Assembly (NCBI GenBank): GCA_041390825.1
Contig: JAWKPF010000014.1
Location: forward strand, 61,964-125,963
Source: Thermomicrobiales bacterium
GTDB lineage: Bacteria > Chloroflexota > Chloroflexia > Thermomicrobiales > UBA6265
DNA length: 64,000 nucleotides
Direction of reading: 5' to 3'
Shown: one piece after another, positions 1 to 8,815 of the stretch
How positions within the stretch are numbered: the first letter of the stretch is position 1
How the letters are laid out: every line of letters begins with the position of its first letter
Notes under the pieces: model-generated
The model's database searches: none
What the model was told of the DNA's origin: nothing
What the model saw: only the letters and a program-made list of their open reading frames with translations
Made by a program: the position numbers and the translations under genes

Positions 1-45
1 GCGTCCCTGTTCGTGGGTCGCGCCTTTTCTGAATGCGAATGGCCA

Positions 46-1119
46 ATGGCAACATTCATCGAACAACTCGAAGACCTTCAGGCAACCGCGGTAACCGAGA
101 TCGAACGCGCGCGCACGACTGCTGACCTAACCCTGGTCGAGCGTGACGTCCTCGGCAGCAAGGGGTCGCTGACCACGTTGATGCGGCAGCTTGGTGGTCT
201 CAGTGCCGACGAGCGTCCGGAAGCGGGGCGCGAATCGAACCGTGTCAAGCAGTCGATTGCGGCGCTCCTGGACGAGCGAAGGGCGGCGCTGCACGCAACG
301 GAACTGGCCGAACAGCTCGATGCTGAGCGAATCGACGTTTCCCTCCCCGGCCGGAAGCCTCAGATTGGAATCGTGCATCCGGTCTTCCAGATGATCGAAG
401 AACTCAGCGACATCTTCGCGCTGATGGGTTTCCAGACCGTCTTCGGGCGGGAGGTCGAGAGCGGGTTCTACAACTTCGACCAGCTCAACATTCCGTCCGA
501 CCATCCAGCAAGAGACGTCTGGGACACGTTCCTGGTCGAGACCGACAGTGCCGAAATCGTCCTGCGGACCCATACATCGCCGATGCAAGCGCGGGTGATG
601 GAGCAGACCTCCCCGCCAGTGCGCGTGGTCGTTCCTGGGCGCGCCTATCGCTATGAAGCGCAGGATGCGTCACACGAGTGGATGTTCCATCAGCTCGAGG
701 GTTTGGCGGTCGATGAGCACATCACCCTTGCCGACCTCAAAGGGGTGCTTCAGGAGCTCGCGCGCCAGCTCTTTGGTCCCAAACGCAAGATTCGTTTCCG
801 ATGCGACTTTTTCCCCTTTGTGGAACCGGGTGTCGATTTCGCGGTCGATTGCGCGATCTGCGATGGAGCCGGATGCCGTGTTTGCAAGCATTCGGGATGG
901 TTGGAGATGGGCGGCGCGGGCATGGTCCACCGCAAGGTGCTGGAAGCGGTTGGCTATGACGCCGACAAGTACTCCGGCTTCGCCTTCGGCCTGGGGATCG
1001 AGCGGATGGTCATGATGCGGCACGGTGTGGACGATGTCCGCGCCTTCGCTGGAAACGATCTCCGCTTCTTGCAGCAGTTCGCCGCCAAGGCGGTTGGTTC
1101 CGGGGGTGTGGCGGCATGA
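46..1119 (+). CDS. pheS: Phenylalanine--tRNA ligase alpha subunit
   Basis: This is the catalytic alpha subunit of cytosolic phenylalanyl-tRNA synthetase, which charges tRNA-Phe as an alpha2beta2 enzyme with PheT. The N-terminal part is a coiled-coil arm; the rest is a class II synthetase core with the AYRYEAQDASHEWMFHQLEG stretch (motif 2 region) and the C-terminal FAFGLGIERMVMMRHGVDD motif 3. A cysteine-rich insert (CAICDGAGCRVCKHSGW) of the kind seen in many PheS proteins precedes GGAGMVH. I chose the ATG at 46 because the family starts near MATFIEQLE; a GTG at 13 would add 11 unlikely residues. No strong ribosome site is visible. The stop overlaps the pheT start by 4 bases, so the two are translationally coupled. 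Confidence 0.95.
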   Translation: MATFIEQLEDLQATAVTEIERARTTADLTLVERDVLGSKGSLTTLMRQLGGLSADERPEAGRESNRVKQSIAALLDERRAALHATELAEQLDAERIDVSLPGRKPQIGIVHPVFQMIEELSDIFALMGFQTVFGREVESGFYNFDQLNIPSDHPARDVWDTFLVETDSAEIVLRTHTSPMQARVMEQTSPPVRVVVPGRAYRYEAQDASHEWMFHQLEGLAVDEHITLADLKGVLQELARQLFGPKRKIRFRCDFFPFVEPGVDFAVDCAICDGAGCRVCKHSGWLEMGGAGMVHRKVLEAVGYDADKYSGFAFGLGIERMVMMRHGVDDVRAFAGNDLRFLQQFAAKAVGSGGVAA

Positions 1120-3563
1120 GAGTTCCGCTGAAGTGGTTGCAAGAATTCGTCGAAGTCGATGTCGAACCGGCTGAACTGGCGCGGCGCTTGACGCTCGCAG
1201 GTCTGGAGGTCGAAAAGATCGACATTGTTGGCGCCGGTTGGGACAAGGTTTTCACCGCCGCTGTCATCAACGTCGAGCGACATCCCGATGCCGACCGGTT
1301 GGTGTTGGCCGACGTAGAAGCCGGTGAGCATCGGCTGACGGTCGTTACCGGCGCGCCAAACATCGCCGCTGGTCAAAAGGTCGCGTTGGCTCTGGCCGGC
1401 GCCCGATTGATCGACGGGTACAGCGATTCCGGCGAGTACAAGACACTCAAGCCAGGCAAGATCCGAGGAATCATGTCCGAGGGGATGGTCTGCTCCGAGA
1501 AAGAGCTCGGCATGTCGAACGAGCACGAGGGCATCCTCGTCTTGCCGGATGACGCCCCGGTCGGGCTGCCGTTGCAGGAGTACCTGGGTGACACGGTGCT
1601 CGAGTTCGAGATAACGCCGAACCTGGCGCATGACTTCTCGATTCTGGGCGTCGCCCGAGAGGTTGGCGCGCTATACCACCAGCCGCTTTCCGAACCCGTT
1701 CGGACCGATCTGGCATCCGTGCCCGCTTCACGCGAGGGACTGATCTCCATCGAATCACCAGATCTCTGCGCTCGATACATTGGCGCAGTTGTGAAGGGCA
1801 TCGAGGTCGGGCCGTCACCTGAGTGGATGGCGCAGCGGCTCAACCAGGCGGGTGTTCGTTCGATCAACAACGTGGTCGATGTCACGAACTATGTGATGCT
1901 GGAATACGGCCAGCCCCTTCATGCCTTCGACCTGAACCATCTGCATGGAAACCGGATCATCGTGCGAAGGGCCGTCGACGGTGAAGGGCTGGAAACGCTC
2001 GATCATGTCGATCGCGTGCTGGATTCCGACATGCTCGTGATTGCCGATGCCGACCGGGCAGTGGGATTGGCCGGTGTCATGGGCGGTACCGACTCAGAAG
2101 TATCGGACGCGACGGTCGACATCCTGCTGGAGAGCGCAAGCTTCGACATGAAGTCCGTTCGGCGTACTTCACGGCTACTCAAGCTCCGAAGCGATGCCTC
2201 AGCCCGGTTCGAGCGCGGGGTCGACCCGAATCTGGCCGAGGTGGGGATCGCGCGCGCGCTTCAACTTCTGATCGAGGTCTCGCCTGGATCGGAAATCGTC
2301 GAGATCGCGGACGTGTATCCACGACCGGCTGAACCACGCGCATTGACGATGGACTTCGACCGCATCGAACGGTTGCTTGGAATTGGCTTCTCGGTCAGCG
2401 ATGTCGAGCAAGTGCTCACGGACCTCGGTTTCGAGCCCAGCATCTTCGACGGACCTGGTGGGCGACAACTCACCGTCACGATCCCGACCTTCCGGAGTGA
2501 TGTCTCCATCCCGGAGGACATCGTGGAAGAGGTTGGCCGGGTGATGGGATACGACAAGGTTCCGGCGACGTTGCCGGTCGGCCGCACGGTGCCGGTCGTG
2601 CGCGATCCAAACTACCTCTTGCAGACCAAGCTCCGGCAGGTCCTCACCTCCGCCGGAGTGAGCGAAGCGGTCACGTACATCACGGCATCGGAGTACATGC
2701 TGTCGACGTTCCAGGACGAAGACGGCGCGGTTGGAGTGCTGTTCCCCCAGCCTCTGGATTCGCTCATGCGGCTCGTGAATCCACTGAATGCGGAACGGCC
2801 GCTCTTGCGCAACACGCTTATCCCGGCATTGCTGGAGACAGTCGCAGCGAATCTCCGTCACCAGCGACGGGTGTCGCTCTTCGAGTTGGCTCGCGTCTAT
2901 CTCCCGATTGGCAGGGACGAGCTGCCAACCGAGATCCAGACGCTTGGAATCGTGATGGCCGGATCCCGCGACGATCTCGGCCGCTTTGCGGTTCCGGGGC
3001 AAGTCGACTTCTACGATCTCAAAGGGGTCGTCGAGGCGGCTCTGCGAGCCGTTGGCGTCCAGGACTTGCGCTTCGAACCGACCACGTCGCCGGGAATGCA
3101 TCCCGGCCGCACAGCCGATGTCTTCGCCGGCGGCACACGGATCGGTCGAATCGGCGAACTCCATCCGGGCGCCGCGAAAGAATTCGGGATCGACGGGATT
3201 CGGGTGGCCATTGGTGAGATCGACGCGGAATCGCTCATTCAGCTCTCGCAGCATCATGGAGCTCCCATAACGTCGCCGAAGTTCTTGCCGGTCGAACAAG
3301 ACCTGGCGGTCGTCGTGGCCAACGAACGGCCAGCGGCGGAGGTCGAGGCGGCGATTCGCGGAAGCGCAGGTCCATTGTTGACCGGGGTCGTGCTCTTCGA
3401 TGTGTTCGAGGGTGAGCAAATCGGCGAGGGAAACAAGAGCCTCGCCTATCGGCTCACGTTCACATCACCGGGTCGCGCGTTGACCGATGACGATCTGGTC
3501 AAGGTTCGCGCTAAGATCGAACGCACTCTCAAGCAGCAAGTGGATGGGCGGCTGCGGGCATGA
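1116..3563 (+). CDS. pheT: Phenylalanine--tRNA ligase beta subunit
   Basis: Beta subunit of phenylalanyl-tRNA synthetase, 815 residues, the normal length for the bacterial form. The order is a tRNA-binding OB domain (about residues 40-150, with VERHPDADRL and VVTGAPNI), the B3/B4 editing domain (around 210-380, including RSINNVVDVTNYVMLEYGQP), the B5 domain, a synthetase-like core, and a C-terminal anticodon-binding ferredoxin-like domain ending near FTSPGRALTDDDL. It starts with ATG inside the pheS stop (ATGA) and its own stop overlaps hisD in the same way, giving a three-gene operon with a histidine gene as the odd member. Confidence 0.95.
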   Translation: MRVPLKWLQEFVEVDVEPAELARRLTLAGLEVEKIDIVGAGWDKVFTAAVINVERHPDADRLVLADVEAGEHRLTVVTGAPNIAAGQKVALALAGARLIDGYSDSGEYKTLKPGKIRGIMSEGMVCSEKELGMSNEHEGILVLPDDAPVGLPLQEYLGDTVLEFEITPNLAHDFSILGVAREVGALYHQPLSEPVRTDLASVPASREGLISIESPDLCARYIGAVVKGIEVGPSPEWMAQRLNQAGVRSINNVVDVTNYVMLEYGQPLHAFDLNHLHGNRIIVRRAVDGEGLETLDHVDRVLDSDMLVIADADRAVGLAGVMGGTDSEVSDATVDILLESASFDMKSVRRTSRLLKLRSDASARFERGVDPNLAEVGIARALQLLIEVSPGSEIVEIADVYPRPAEPRALTMDFDRIERLLGIGFSVSDVEQVLTDLGFEPSIFDGPGGRQLTVTIPTFRSDVSIPEDIVEEVGRVMGYDKVPATLPVGRTVPVVRDPNYLLQTKLRQVLTSAGVSEAVTYITASEYMLSTFQDEDGAVGVLFPQPLDSLMRLVNPLNAERPLLRNTLIPALLETVAANLRHQRRVSLFELARVYLPIGRDELPTEIQTLGIVMAGSRDDLGRFAVPGQVDFYDLKGVVEAALRAVGVQDLRFEPTTSPGMHPGRTADVFAGGTRIGRIGELHPGAAKEFGIDGIRVAIGEIDAESLIQLSQHHGAPITSPKFLPVEQDLAVVVANERPAAEVEAAIRGSAGPLLTGVVLFDVFEGEQIGEGNKSLAYRLTFTSPGRALTDDDLVKVRAKIERTLKQQVDGRLRA

Positions 3564-4912
3564 ACGAACCGGTATCGATTCGGGTCGTTCATGGTTACTC
3601 TGCCGCGCGCGAGGCCTTGCGCCGCAAGGGTGGGCTGGAGACCCTCGAGCTTTCGGAGGGCGCCAGACGCGGAATCGAGCGCGTTTTCGGTGCGCCGCTG
3701 ACCGCCGAGCAGGTGGTCGATCGTATCGTCGACGACGTGCGCGCCCGCGGGGATGAAGCCCTGCTTCACTACACCCGCGAGATCGATCGCGTCGAGCTCG
3801 ACTCCATCGATGTGCCGAGATCGGCATGGAAGACAGCCTTCGACAGTATCGATCCCGCGCTTCGAACAGCACTTGTCCTCGCTGCCGATCAGATCCGGTC
3901 GTTTCACGAGAAGCAGAAGCGCACGTCCTGGATCGATTTTGGTCCGGAGGGGGCGCTGGGGCAGATCGTTCGGCCACTGGAGCGCATCGGAGTCTATGCG
4001 CCCGGCGGAAGCGCGGTCTATCCGTCTTCGCTTCTGATGACCGCCGTTCCCGGACGAGTTGCGGGGGTGGAGGAAATCGTCGTCGCCTCGCCACCGGCGG
4101 CAGATGGCGTCTCGCCGTTGATCCTGGCGGCTGCCCATGTCGCCAATGTCGATCGGGTCATTCAGGTTGGGGGCGCCCAGGCCATCGCGGCTATGGCGTT
4201 TGGGACAGAGTCGGTGCCGCGGGTCGACAAGCTGTTCGGTCCCGGGAACATCTTTGTGGTACTGGCAAAACGGCGTGTCTTCGGCCAGGTCGCGATCGAT
4301 CAGTTGCCCGGCCCCACAGAAACGGTCGTCGTAGCCGATTCCTCTGCCGATCCCCGGTTGACCACGGCTGACATGCTGGCCCAGGCGGAGCATGACGGTA
4401 TGGCCAGCGCAATCCTGATCACCACCAGCGAGCGACTGGCCCACATGGTGCAGGTCGAACTCGGGTTGCAATTGGCGCAGCTGGAACGCGAGTCGATCGC
4501 TCGAGAGTCACTTGCAGCGAACGGGGTGATCGCGATAGTGGCTACAACCGAAGAAGCGATCGATCTGGCGAATCTCTACGCCCCTGAGCACCTCTGCCTG
4601 CTCCTGCAGAATCCATGGGACGCAGTACCGCTGGTCAAGCATGCCGGCGGAATCTTCGTCGGGGAAGGAAGCCCGGAAGCGTTGGGCGACTACACGGCTG
4701 GTCCCAGTCATGTGATGCCCACTGGAGGCACCGCGCGTTTCTTTTCGCCGATTCACGTGGGAGATTTTACGAAGGTCATCAGTCTCGCAGCGGCGAACGA
4801 CCGAGCGTTGAACCGGCTTGGGCCGGCCACCATCGCTTTGGCGAAGGCGGAAGGGCTCGGCGGCCATGCGCGCGCGATCGAGTTTCGTCTCGAGCAGATC
4901 GCCCCCGATTAG
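3560..4912 (+). CDS. hisD: Histidinol dehydrogenase
   Basis: Catalyses the last two steps of histidine synthesis, L-histidinol to L-histidine with two NAD+, using a bound zinc. Family hallmarks visible are GGAQAIAAMAFGTESVPRVD, the GPGN loop, DQLPGPTETVVVAD, the zinc-ligand region QAEHDG and the YAPEHL and GPSHVMPTGGTARF blocks. Length 450 is slightly above the usual 430 because of an N-terminal extension. It overlaps pheT by 4 bases and meets ruvA tail-to-tail with a 4-base overlap. The other his genes are not adjacent; a PHP-type histidinol-phosphatase lies about 33 kb away. Confidence 0.95.
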   Translation: MNEPVSIRVVHGYSAAREALRRKGGLETLELSEGARRGIERVFGAPLTAEQVVDRIVDDVRARGDEALLHYTREIDRVELDSIDVPRSAWKTAFDSIDPALRTALVLAADQIRSFHEKQKRTSWIDFGPEGALGQIVRPLERIGVYAPGGSAVYPSSLLMTAVPGRVAGVEEIVVASPPAADGVSPLILAAAHVANVDRVIQVGGAQAIAAMAFGTESVPRVDKLFGPGNIFVVLAKRRVFGQVAIDQLPGPTETVVVADSSADPRLTTADMLAQAEHDGMASAILITTSERLAHMVQVELGLQLAQLERESIARESLAANGVIAIVATTEEAIDLANLYAPEHLCLLLQNPWDAVPLVKHAGGIFVGEGSPEALGDYTAGPSHVMPTGGTARFFSPIHVGDFTKVISLAAANDRALNRLGPATIALAKAEGLGGHARAIEFRLEQIAPD

Positions 4913-5490
4913 TCCTCGTTGATGATGCGGAGCGCGGCGATGACGCGCTCTTCGCTCGTCATGCCAGGAATCGATTCGACGCGCATGGCCGCGGCCATCG
5001 CTTCTGCCGCGGAGTACCCGAGAGACCGCAACGCGGCAACGACATCGTCATCGGCCGCGACAGCGCCAAAGGTGGCGCCGGCAGCTGGTTCGGGAAGTTT
5101 CCCTTTCAGGTCGACAATCAGTCTGGCAGCCGTCTTGGCGCCAATGCCAGGCACTGTCGAGAAGAGTTGGGCATTGCCCTGATGGATTGCCTCTCGCAAC
5201 TGCTCTGGTCGGAACCGAGAAAGTGCCGCGCACGCGATCTTCGGCCCGATACCTGATGCGGAGATGAGCGCCTCGAAGATGTCGAGTTCTTCCTGCGTCG
5301 CGAATCCGAACAACGCCAATGCGTCTTCCCGTACCAGCAGGTAAGTGAAAAGCCGCACCGGGTCGCCCACACCACCGACCGCACTCAAGGTCGATGTCGA
5401 TGTCCCAACGCGATAGATGACGCCGTTCACATCGACCAGCAGCGCGTCGGCGCGTTTCGATTCGATCGCTCCTTGCAACCCTGCGATCAT
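4909..5490 (-). CDS. ruvA: Holliday junction branch migration protein RuvA
   Basis: RuvA binds four-way junctions as a tetramer and loads the RuvB motor. The 193-residue protein has the N-terminal OB fold (MIAGLQGAIESK...), two helix-hairpin-helix elements (SGIGPKIA and VPGIGAKTAARLIVDLKGKL) and the flexible C-terminal RuvB-binding domain (LRSLGYSAAEA). The ATG at 5490 is chosen because the family starts exactly with MIxGLxG; upstream codons in frame give no homologous residues. The start overlaps the stop of the upstream amidohydrolase gene (ATGA, 5487-5490). No ruvC or ruvB lies in this window, which is unusual for ruvA but seen in some lineages. Confidence 0.95.
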   Translation of the reverse strand: MIAGLQGAIESKRADALLVDVNGVIYRVGTSTSTLSAVGGVGDPVRLFTYLLVREDALALFGFATQEELDIFEALISASGIGPKIACAALSRFRPEQLREAIHQGNAQLFSTVPGIGAKTAARLIVDLKGKLPEPAAGATFGAVAADDDVVAALRSLGYSAAEAMAAAMRVESIPGMTSEERVIAALRIINED

Positions 5491-6344
5491 GCGATCGCCT
5501 CCTCTAGTCCGTAGATCCGCTTCGCATTCTCGCCCAAGACAGCGCTCAACGCGGATGCGGAGATTCCCGGGCGCGCGCGCACCTTGTTCAGGAGCGGCGC
5601 CTGTTTGAGCACCGGAAAGTCCGTCGCGAAGAGCACTCGATTCACTCCAACCAGATCGATGACGGTCTCGAACACACTGTGGTCGTAGAGATAGGTCGAG
5701 GCTGCTGAGTCGTACGCAAGGTTTGCCGTTGCAGCCTTCACTTCCGGCATCAACTCGTAGAAGGGCAGTCCCCCTCCCCAATGCGCGGCAACGATTCGCA
5801 ACGCAGGAAACGCCTCCAGCGTCGACAGCAGCCGCGCCGGCGTGGATTCCCCCTTGCCGGGATAGCTGTGACCCACCGGTTCGGAGACATGCAGCATGAT
5901 CGGGCGATCTCGCTCCACGCAAACTGAAACGATGTCTGTCAGTTCAGCTGGGTTCTGCAGGTCGAACCCTTGCGCGTCTGCGTTCAACTCACCCAGCCCG
6001 CTGGCGCCCGCGGCCAACGCGACTCCTGCGTCGTACGCGGCTTCGGCTGCACGAGGAGAGACGATCGCCAACCACGCGATCCGATCCGGGTGACTCTGCG
6101 CGGACGCACGAAGATAGTCGTTGTGGAACCGACAGAGTCCCTCGTCTCTCCACGGAAACCCGCAGGCGATGGATATGTCGATCCCGGCGCCGTCCATGCT
6201 CTCGACCAAGTCTTCCGCAGTTGCCAGCCGCGCCCGTTCCGAGGCATACAGCTCTTCGAACCAGCGGTCACGCGCAGTGAATCGGTCTCGATGCCGAACG
6301 ATCTCCTCTGGAAAGATATGGACGTGCGCGTCGACGACTTGCAT
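5487..6344 (-). CDS. Amidohydrolase family protein (TIM-barrel metal-dependent hydrolase)
   Basis: A 285-residue amidohydrolase_2-type TIM barrel. The N-terminal DAHVHIFP gives the paired metal-binding histidines; later blocks are IMLHVSEP, the VAAHWGGGLPFY histidine strand and the C-terminal LFATDFPV aspartate strand that closes the metal site. The family includes decarboxylases and hydrolases of cyclic or aromatic substrates; the substrate cannot be told from sequence. It is sandwiched between the PP2C-like gene (5-base gap) and ruvA (4-base overlap), so it is probably co-transcribed with them, but no pathway link is obvious. Confidence 0.8.
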   Translation of the reverse strand: MQVVDAHVHIFPEEIVRHRDRFTARDRWFEELYASERARLATAEDLVESMDGAGIDISIACGFPWRDEGLCRFHNDYLRASAQSHPDRIAWLAIVSPRAAEAAYDAGVALAAGASGLGELNADAQGFDLQNPAELTDIVSVCVERDRPIMLHVSEPVGHSYPGKGESTPARLLSTLEAFPALRIVAAHWGGGLPFYELMPEVKAATANLAYDSAASTYLYDHSVFETVIDLVGVNRVLFATDFPVLKQAPLLNKVRARPGISASALSAVLGENAKRIYGLEEAIA

Positions 6345-6349
6345 GCCGG

Positions 6350-7246
6350 CTAGGCGAAGAAGTACCAGAGCGCGAAGATCAGCCCCGCCAGCATCACCAA
6401 TGCAATGAGAAGATACGGCAAGTAGCTTTGGCTGCTGAGTGCTTCCGCGGGCGGCTCTGCCATGGGTTCCCGGATGGGCAGGACTTCGAGCACGGTTGCG
6501 GCGCTGCCTGGGTCCGATGCGTCTGCCACTCGCCGCTCGATCATTCCCGAGAATGATTGCCCTGGCGCGACGAGGGCGTTCGTCGTTCCCCCAGCCGCAA
6601 GCGAGTCGGCCAGCGGACCGCTCACCAGCGCCAATGCATCGAGCGGCAAGAGCGTGATATCGAAGATCGCCGGAAGCCGGCTTTCCAGGCGCTCCTGCAC
6701 ACCGAGGAATTGCGGTCCGGCCTGCACGTCGAGCGTCCGCTGCTCGCTTCGCCGTCCTCCTCCTCGCTCAGTTCGTTGGTTCCTCGTGACCTGATTCACC
6801 CGGTCGGCGCGATAGAGAAATGCCTGGTTGTCGCCGACAGATGCAAACGACGCGTACTTTCCACGTGCGACCAACGCAACCATCGAGATCTCGCCGGGAT
6901 CGGTTGCGTAGACGTCTGCGTTGGCCGCGCGAAATGCGCTTTTCAACCGCGCGGCCATGTCGGTCTGGGTGCCATCGACGACGGCAGTTTGGAACGACGC
7001 AATCGCGCGCTCGGCCCGGGCGTTTCCGGCGCCATCGGCGTGGTCGGTGGCAACCGCCATCAGTGTCGCCGGCTGGGGCGTCATTCCCGAATCGAGCAGC
7101 GAGATCTCACGAAGCAGAACCGCGGAGCGGCCAGTGGAATCGGCACTCGCTTCAAATGCCCCGGTGCTGAAGCGCAGCGGCTGTTCGACAACTAACTGAA
7201 GAGAGCTTGACACGCGTTTCGAATCCTCACAATGTTCGAGCTTCAA
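6350..7246 (-). CDS. Degenerate PP2C-like protein with C-terminal membrane anchor
   Basis: The 298-residue protein follows the PP2C phosphatase layout but looks catalytically dead. The block LMAVATDHADGAGNARAERA stands where active enzymes have VADGMGG, losing the metal-binding Asp-Gly; VGDNQAFLYRADRVNQVTRNQ matches the VGDSRxYLYRxGxLxQLTxDH strand; and LDALALVSGPLADSL replaces the final CSDGLxD metal site. The N-terminal RxxNED motif is also absent. One hydrophobic helix near the C-terminus (about residues 274-297) would anchor it with the domain in the cytoplasm. TTG at 7246 overlaps the rpe stop (TTGA). In Bacillus, rpe sits near the PrpC phosphatase and PrkC kinase; here the FHA genes lie just across the divergent promoter. 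Role as a pseudophosphatase is inference. Confidence 0.6.
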   Translation of the reverse strand: MKLEHCEDSKRVSSSLQLVVEQPLRFSTGAFEASADSTGRSAVLLREISLLDSGMTPQPATLMAVATDHADGAGNARAERAIASFQTAVVDGTQTDMAARLKSAFRAANADVYATDPGEISMVALVARGKYASFASVGDNQAFLYRADRVNQVTRNQRTERGGGRRSEQRTLDVQAGPQFLGVQERLESRLPAIFDITLLPLDALALVSGPLADSLAAGGTTNALVAPGQSFSGMIERRVADASDPGSAATVLEVLPIREPMAEPPAEALSSQSYLPYLLIALVMLAGLIFALWYFFA

Positions 7247-7920
7247 GAATCTGATGCGACCAGCGCTTCTCTCAATTGCGCCACTGATTCACGGACCGAT
7301 GCGTCCGGATTGAAGACTCCGGATCCCACTACGAACATATCCGCGCCCGCGGCCCGCACCTTGCCGATATTGCTTGCCTTGATCCCGCCATCGACTTCCA
7401 GATTGCAGGCTGGGTTCATACGCTCGATCATCCCAAACGCTCGCTCGATCTTGCCGAGCGAACCTGGGATGAACGTTTGACCCCCAAATCCGGGATTGAC
7501 GCTCATGACAAGCAGCTGGTCGGCGATTGGCAGCACTTCCTCCAGCATGACGAGCGGTGTGGCTGGGTTGACCGTAACCCCTGCCCGAACTCCCCTGCGC
7601 TTGAGGTGCTGCATCGCTCCATGCAGGTGGTCCGCCGCCTCGGTATGCAACGTGAGCGTGGTAGCTCCGGCGTCGACGAATGCATCCAGGTATCGGTCAG
7701 GGGACGCGATCATCAGATGGACGTCGAGCGGCAGATCGGTAGCCGATCGTACGGTCTCCACCATGATCGGCCCAAACGTGATGTTCGGCACGAACATTCC
7801 GTCCATGATATCGAGATGGAAGAAATCCACCCCAGCATCCTCGGCGCGTCGTATCTCATCTCCCAGATTCAGCAAATCCGCGGTCAGAATCGACGCGCCA
7901 ATTTGTGCCGGCTTTTTCAC
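7243..7920 (-). CDS. rpe: Ribulose-phosphate 3-epimerase
   Basis: Interconverts ribulose 5-phosphate and xylulose 5-phosphate in the pentose phosphate pathway. The TIM barrel shows all family blocks: ASILTADLLNLGDEI, the metal histidines in FFHLDIMDGMFVPN, DVHLMI, VNPGFGGQ and the phosphate-binding EVDGGIKASN and VVGSGVF. GTG at 7920 is preferred: it has AGGAG at 7932-7936 and gives the usual short N-terminus; a TTG at 7944 would add eight residues. The stop overlaps the PP2C-like gene. Divergent from fhaA. Confidence 0.93.
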   Translation of the reverse strand: MKKPAQIGASILTADLLNLGDEIRRAEDAGVDFFHLDIMDGMFVPNITFGPIMVETVRSATDLPLDVHLMIASPDRYLDAFVDAGATTLTLHTEAADHLHGAMQHLKRRGVRAGVTVNPATPLVMLEEVLPIADQLLVMSVNPGFGGQTFIPGSLGKIERAFGMIERMNPACNLEVDGGIKASNIGKVRAAGADMFVVGSGVFNPDASVRESVAQLREALVASDS

Positions 7921-7970
7921 GCGAATGCGAACTCCTGCAGCCAATCGAGTCTGGCCGGAACGACGTGCGC

Positions 7971-7978
7971 ACTATACT
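7971..7978. promoter_or_regulatory. Candidate divergent -10 elements between rpe and fhaA
   Basis: The sequence ACTATACT reads as TATACT on the plus strand (7973-7978, toward fhaA) and TATAGT on the minus strand (7971-7976, toward rpe). The 120-base gap between the two divergent starts must hold both promoters. Neither has a convincing -35 hexamer, so only the -10 boxes are proposed. Confidence 0.35.
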
Positions 7979-8040
7979 CGCATGCGGATGCGCCGGTCAG
8001 ATTTTCGGCGTAGTCATTCGTCCTAACTACGATTTCGCCG

Positions 8041-8790
8041 ATGCGCTTGCGCCCTTTCACCCGCATAGAGAACTCGCTCGAGTTCATCGTGGAGCGTCCC
8101 TTCGCGATGCTCTTCAAGCGAACCGTGCAGCCGGCCGAGATCGGGAAACGTCTGAAGCGTGAGCTGATGGCGGGCAATATCGTGACGGTTCGAGGGCGAG
8201 TGGCGCCGAACGATTTTTCCGTGGAACTGCATCCCGATGATTTCGGTCCCTACCAGCAGCATGGGCGCGTTCTGGCGGACGACCTGGAGGGCTGGCTCGA
8301 AGAGATCGCCCTCGCATCGAATCTGTCCACGGTTGGGGTCATGCGTGTTCAGTTTCATCCGAGTGAGAGAGTGCGCAAGGGACGATTCGAAGTGAACGCG
8401 ACCGTAACCGAGGTCGAGCCAGAAACCGCGCATTTCCTCGCTCCCGGATTGACCGAGGCATTCGAGGTCGTCTCGTCGCGGGGCGCAGGGCCCTCGGGGT
8501 ATGTCGAGATTTGTAGCGGACCCGCAACCGGGGAGGTCTTTACTGTTCGCAAGCAGATCGTCACCATTGGTCGGGACTTGAGCAACGACCTGATCATCGA
8601 CAGCGCGGAGGTTTCGCGTTTCCATGCCGAGCTCCACGACACGCAGCGCGGTGTTTCGATTGTCGATCGGCAGAGCATGAACGGGACCTTCGTGAATGGC
8701 GTGCCAGTGGCCGGCGTCCAGCTGATCGAGTCCGGCGACCAACTGATGTTTGGCACGACTATCTGCCGCTACTGGCGCGAGAGACTGTGA
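8041..8790 (+). CDS. fhaA: FhaA-like protein: DUF3662 domain plus FHA domain
   Basis: Cytoplasmic 249-residue phosphothreonine reader. Residues 1-120 form the DUF3662 domain typical of FhaA (ERPFAMLFKRTVQPAEIGKRL), and the C-terminal FHA domain has the peptide-binding residues in VTIGRDLSNDL, SRFHAEL and MNGTFVNG. In Actinobacteria FhaA works with PknB-family kinases and the lipid II flippase to control peptidoglycan synthesis. Here it is followed by a membrane FHA protein, a VanW-type surface protein and a glycosyltransferase, consistent with an envelope role, but no Ser/Thr kinase gene is in the window. Confidence 0.88.
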   Translation: MRLRPFTRIENSLEFIVERPFAMLFKRTVQPAEIGKRLKRELMAGNIVTVRGRVAPNDFSVELHPDDFGPYQQHGRVLADDLEGWLEEIALASNLSTVGVMRVQFHPSERVRKGRFEVNATVTEVEPETAHFLAPGLTEAFEVVSSRGAGPSGYVEICSGPATGEVFTVRKQIVTIGRDLSNDLIIDSAEVSRFHAELHDTQRGVSIVDRQSMNGTFVNGVPVAGVQLIESGDQLMFGTTICRYWRERL

Positions 8791-8815
8791 ACTTCCTCGG
8801 TCGAGAACGTTGACA

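Noticed and set aside
1..45. Tail of a leader or T-box terminator before pheS
   Set aside because: Only the end of a possible hairpin and a short T-run are inside the window; too little sequence to call.
2199..3419. A 406-codon open frame on the minus strand opposite pheT
   Set aside because: It is antisense to a complete, well-conserved pheT, has no recognisable domain, and such frames are expected in GC-rich coding sequence.
3446..4471. A 341-codon open frame opposite hisD
   Set aside because: Antisense shadow with charged low-complexity composition and no family resemblance.
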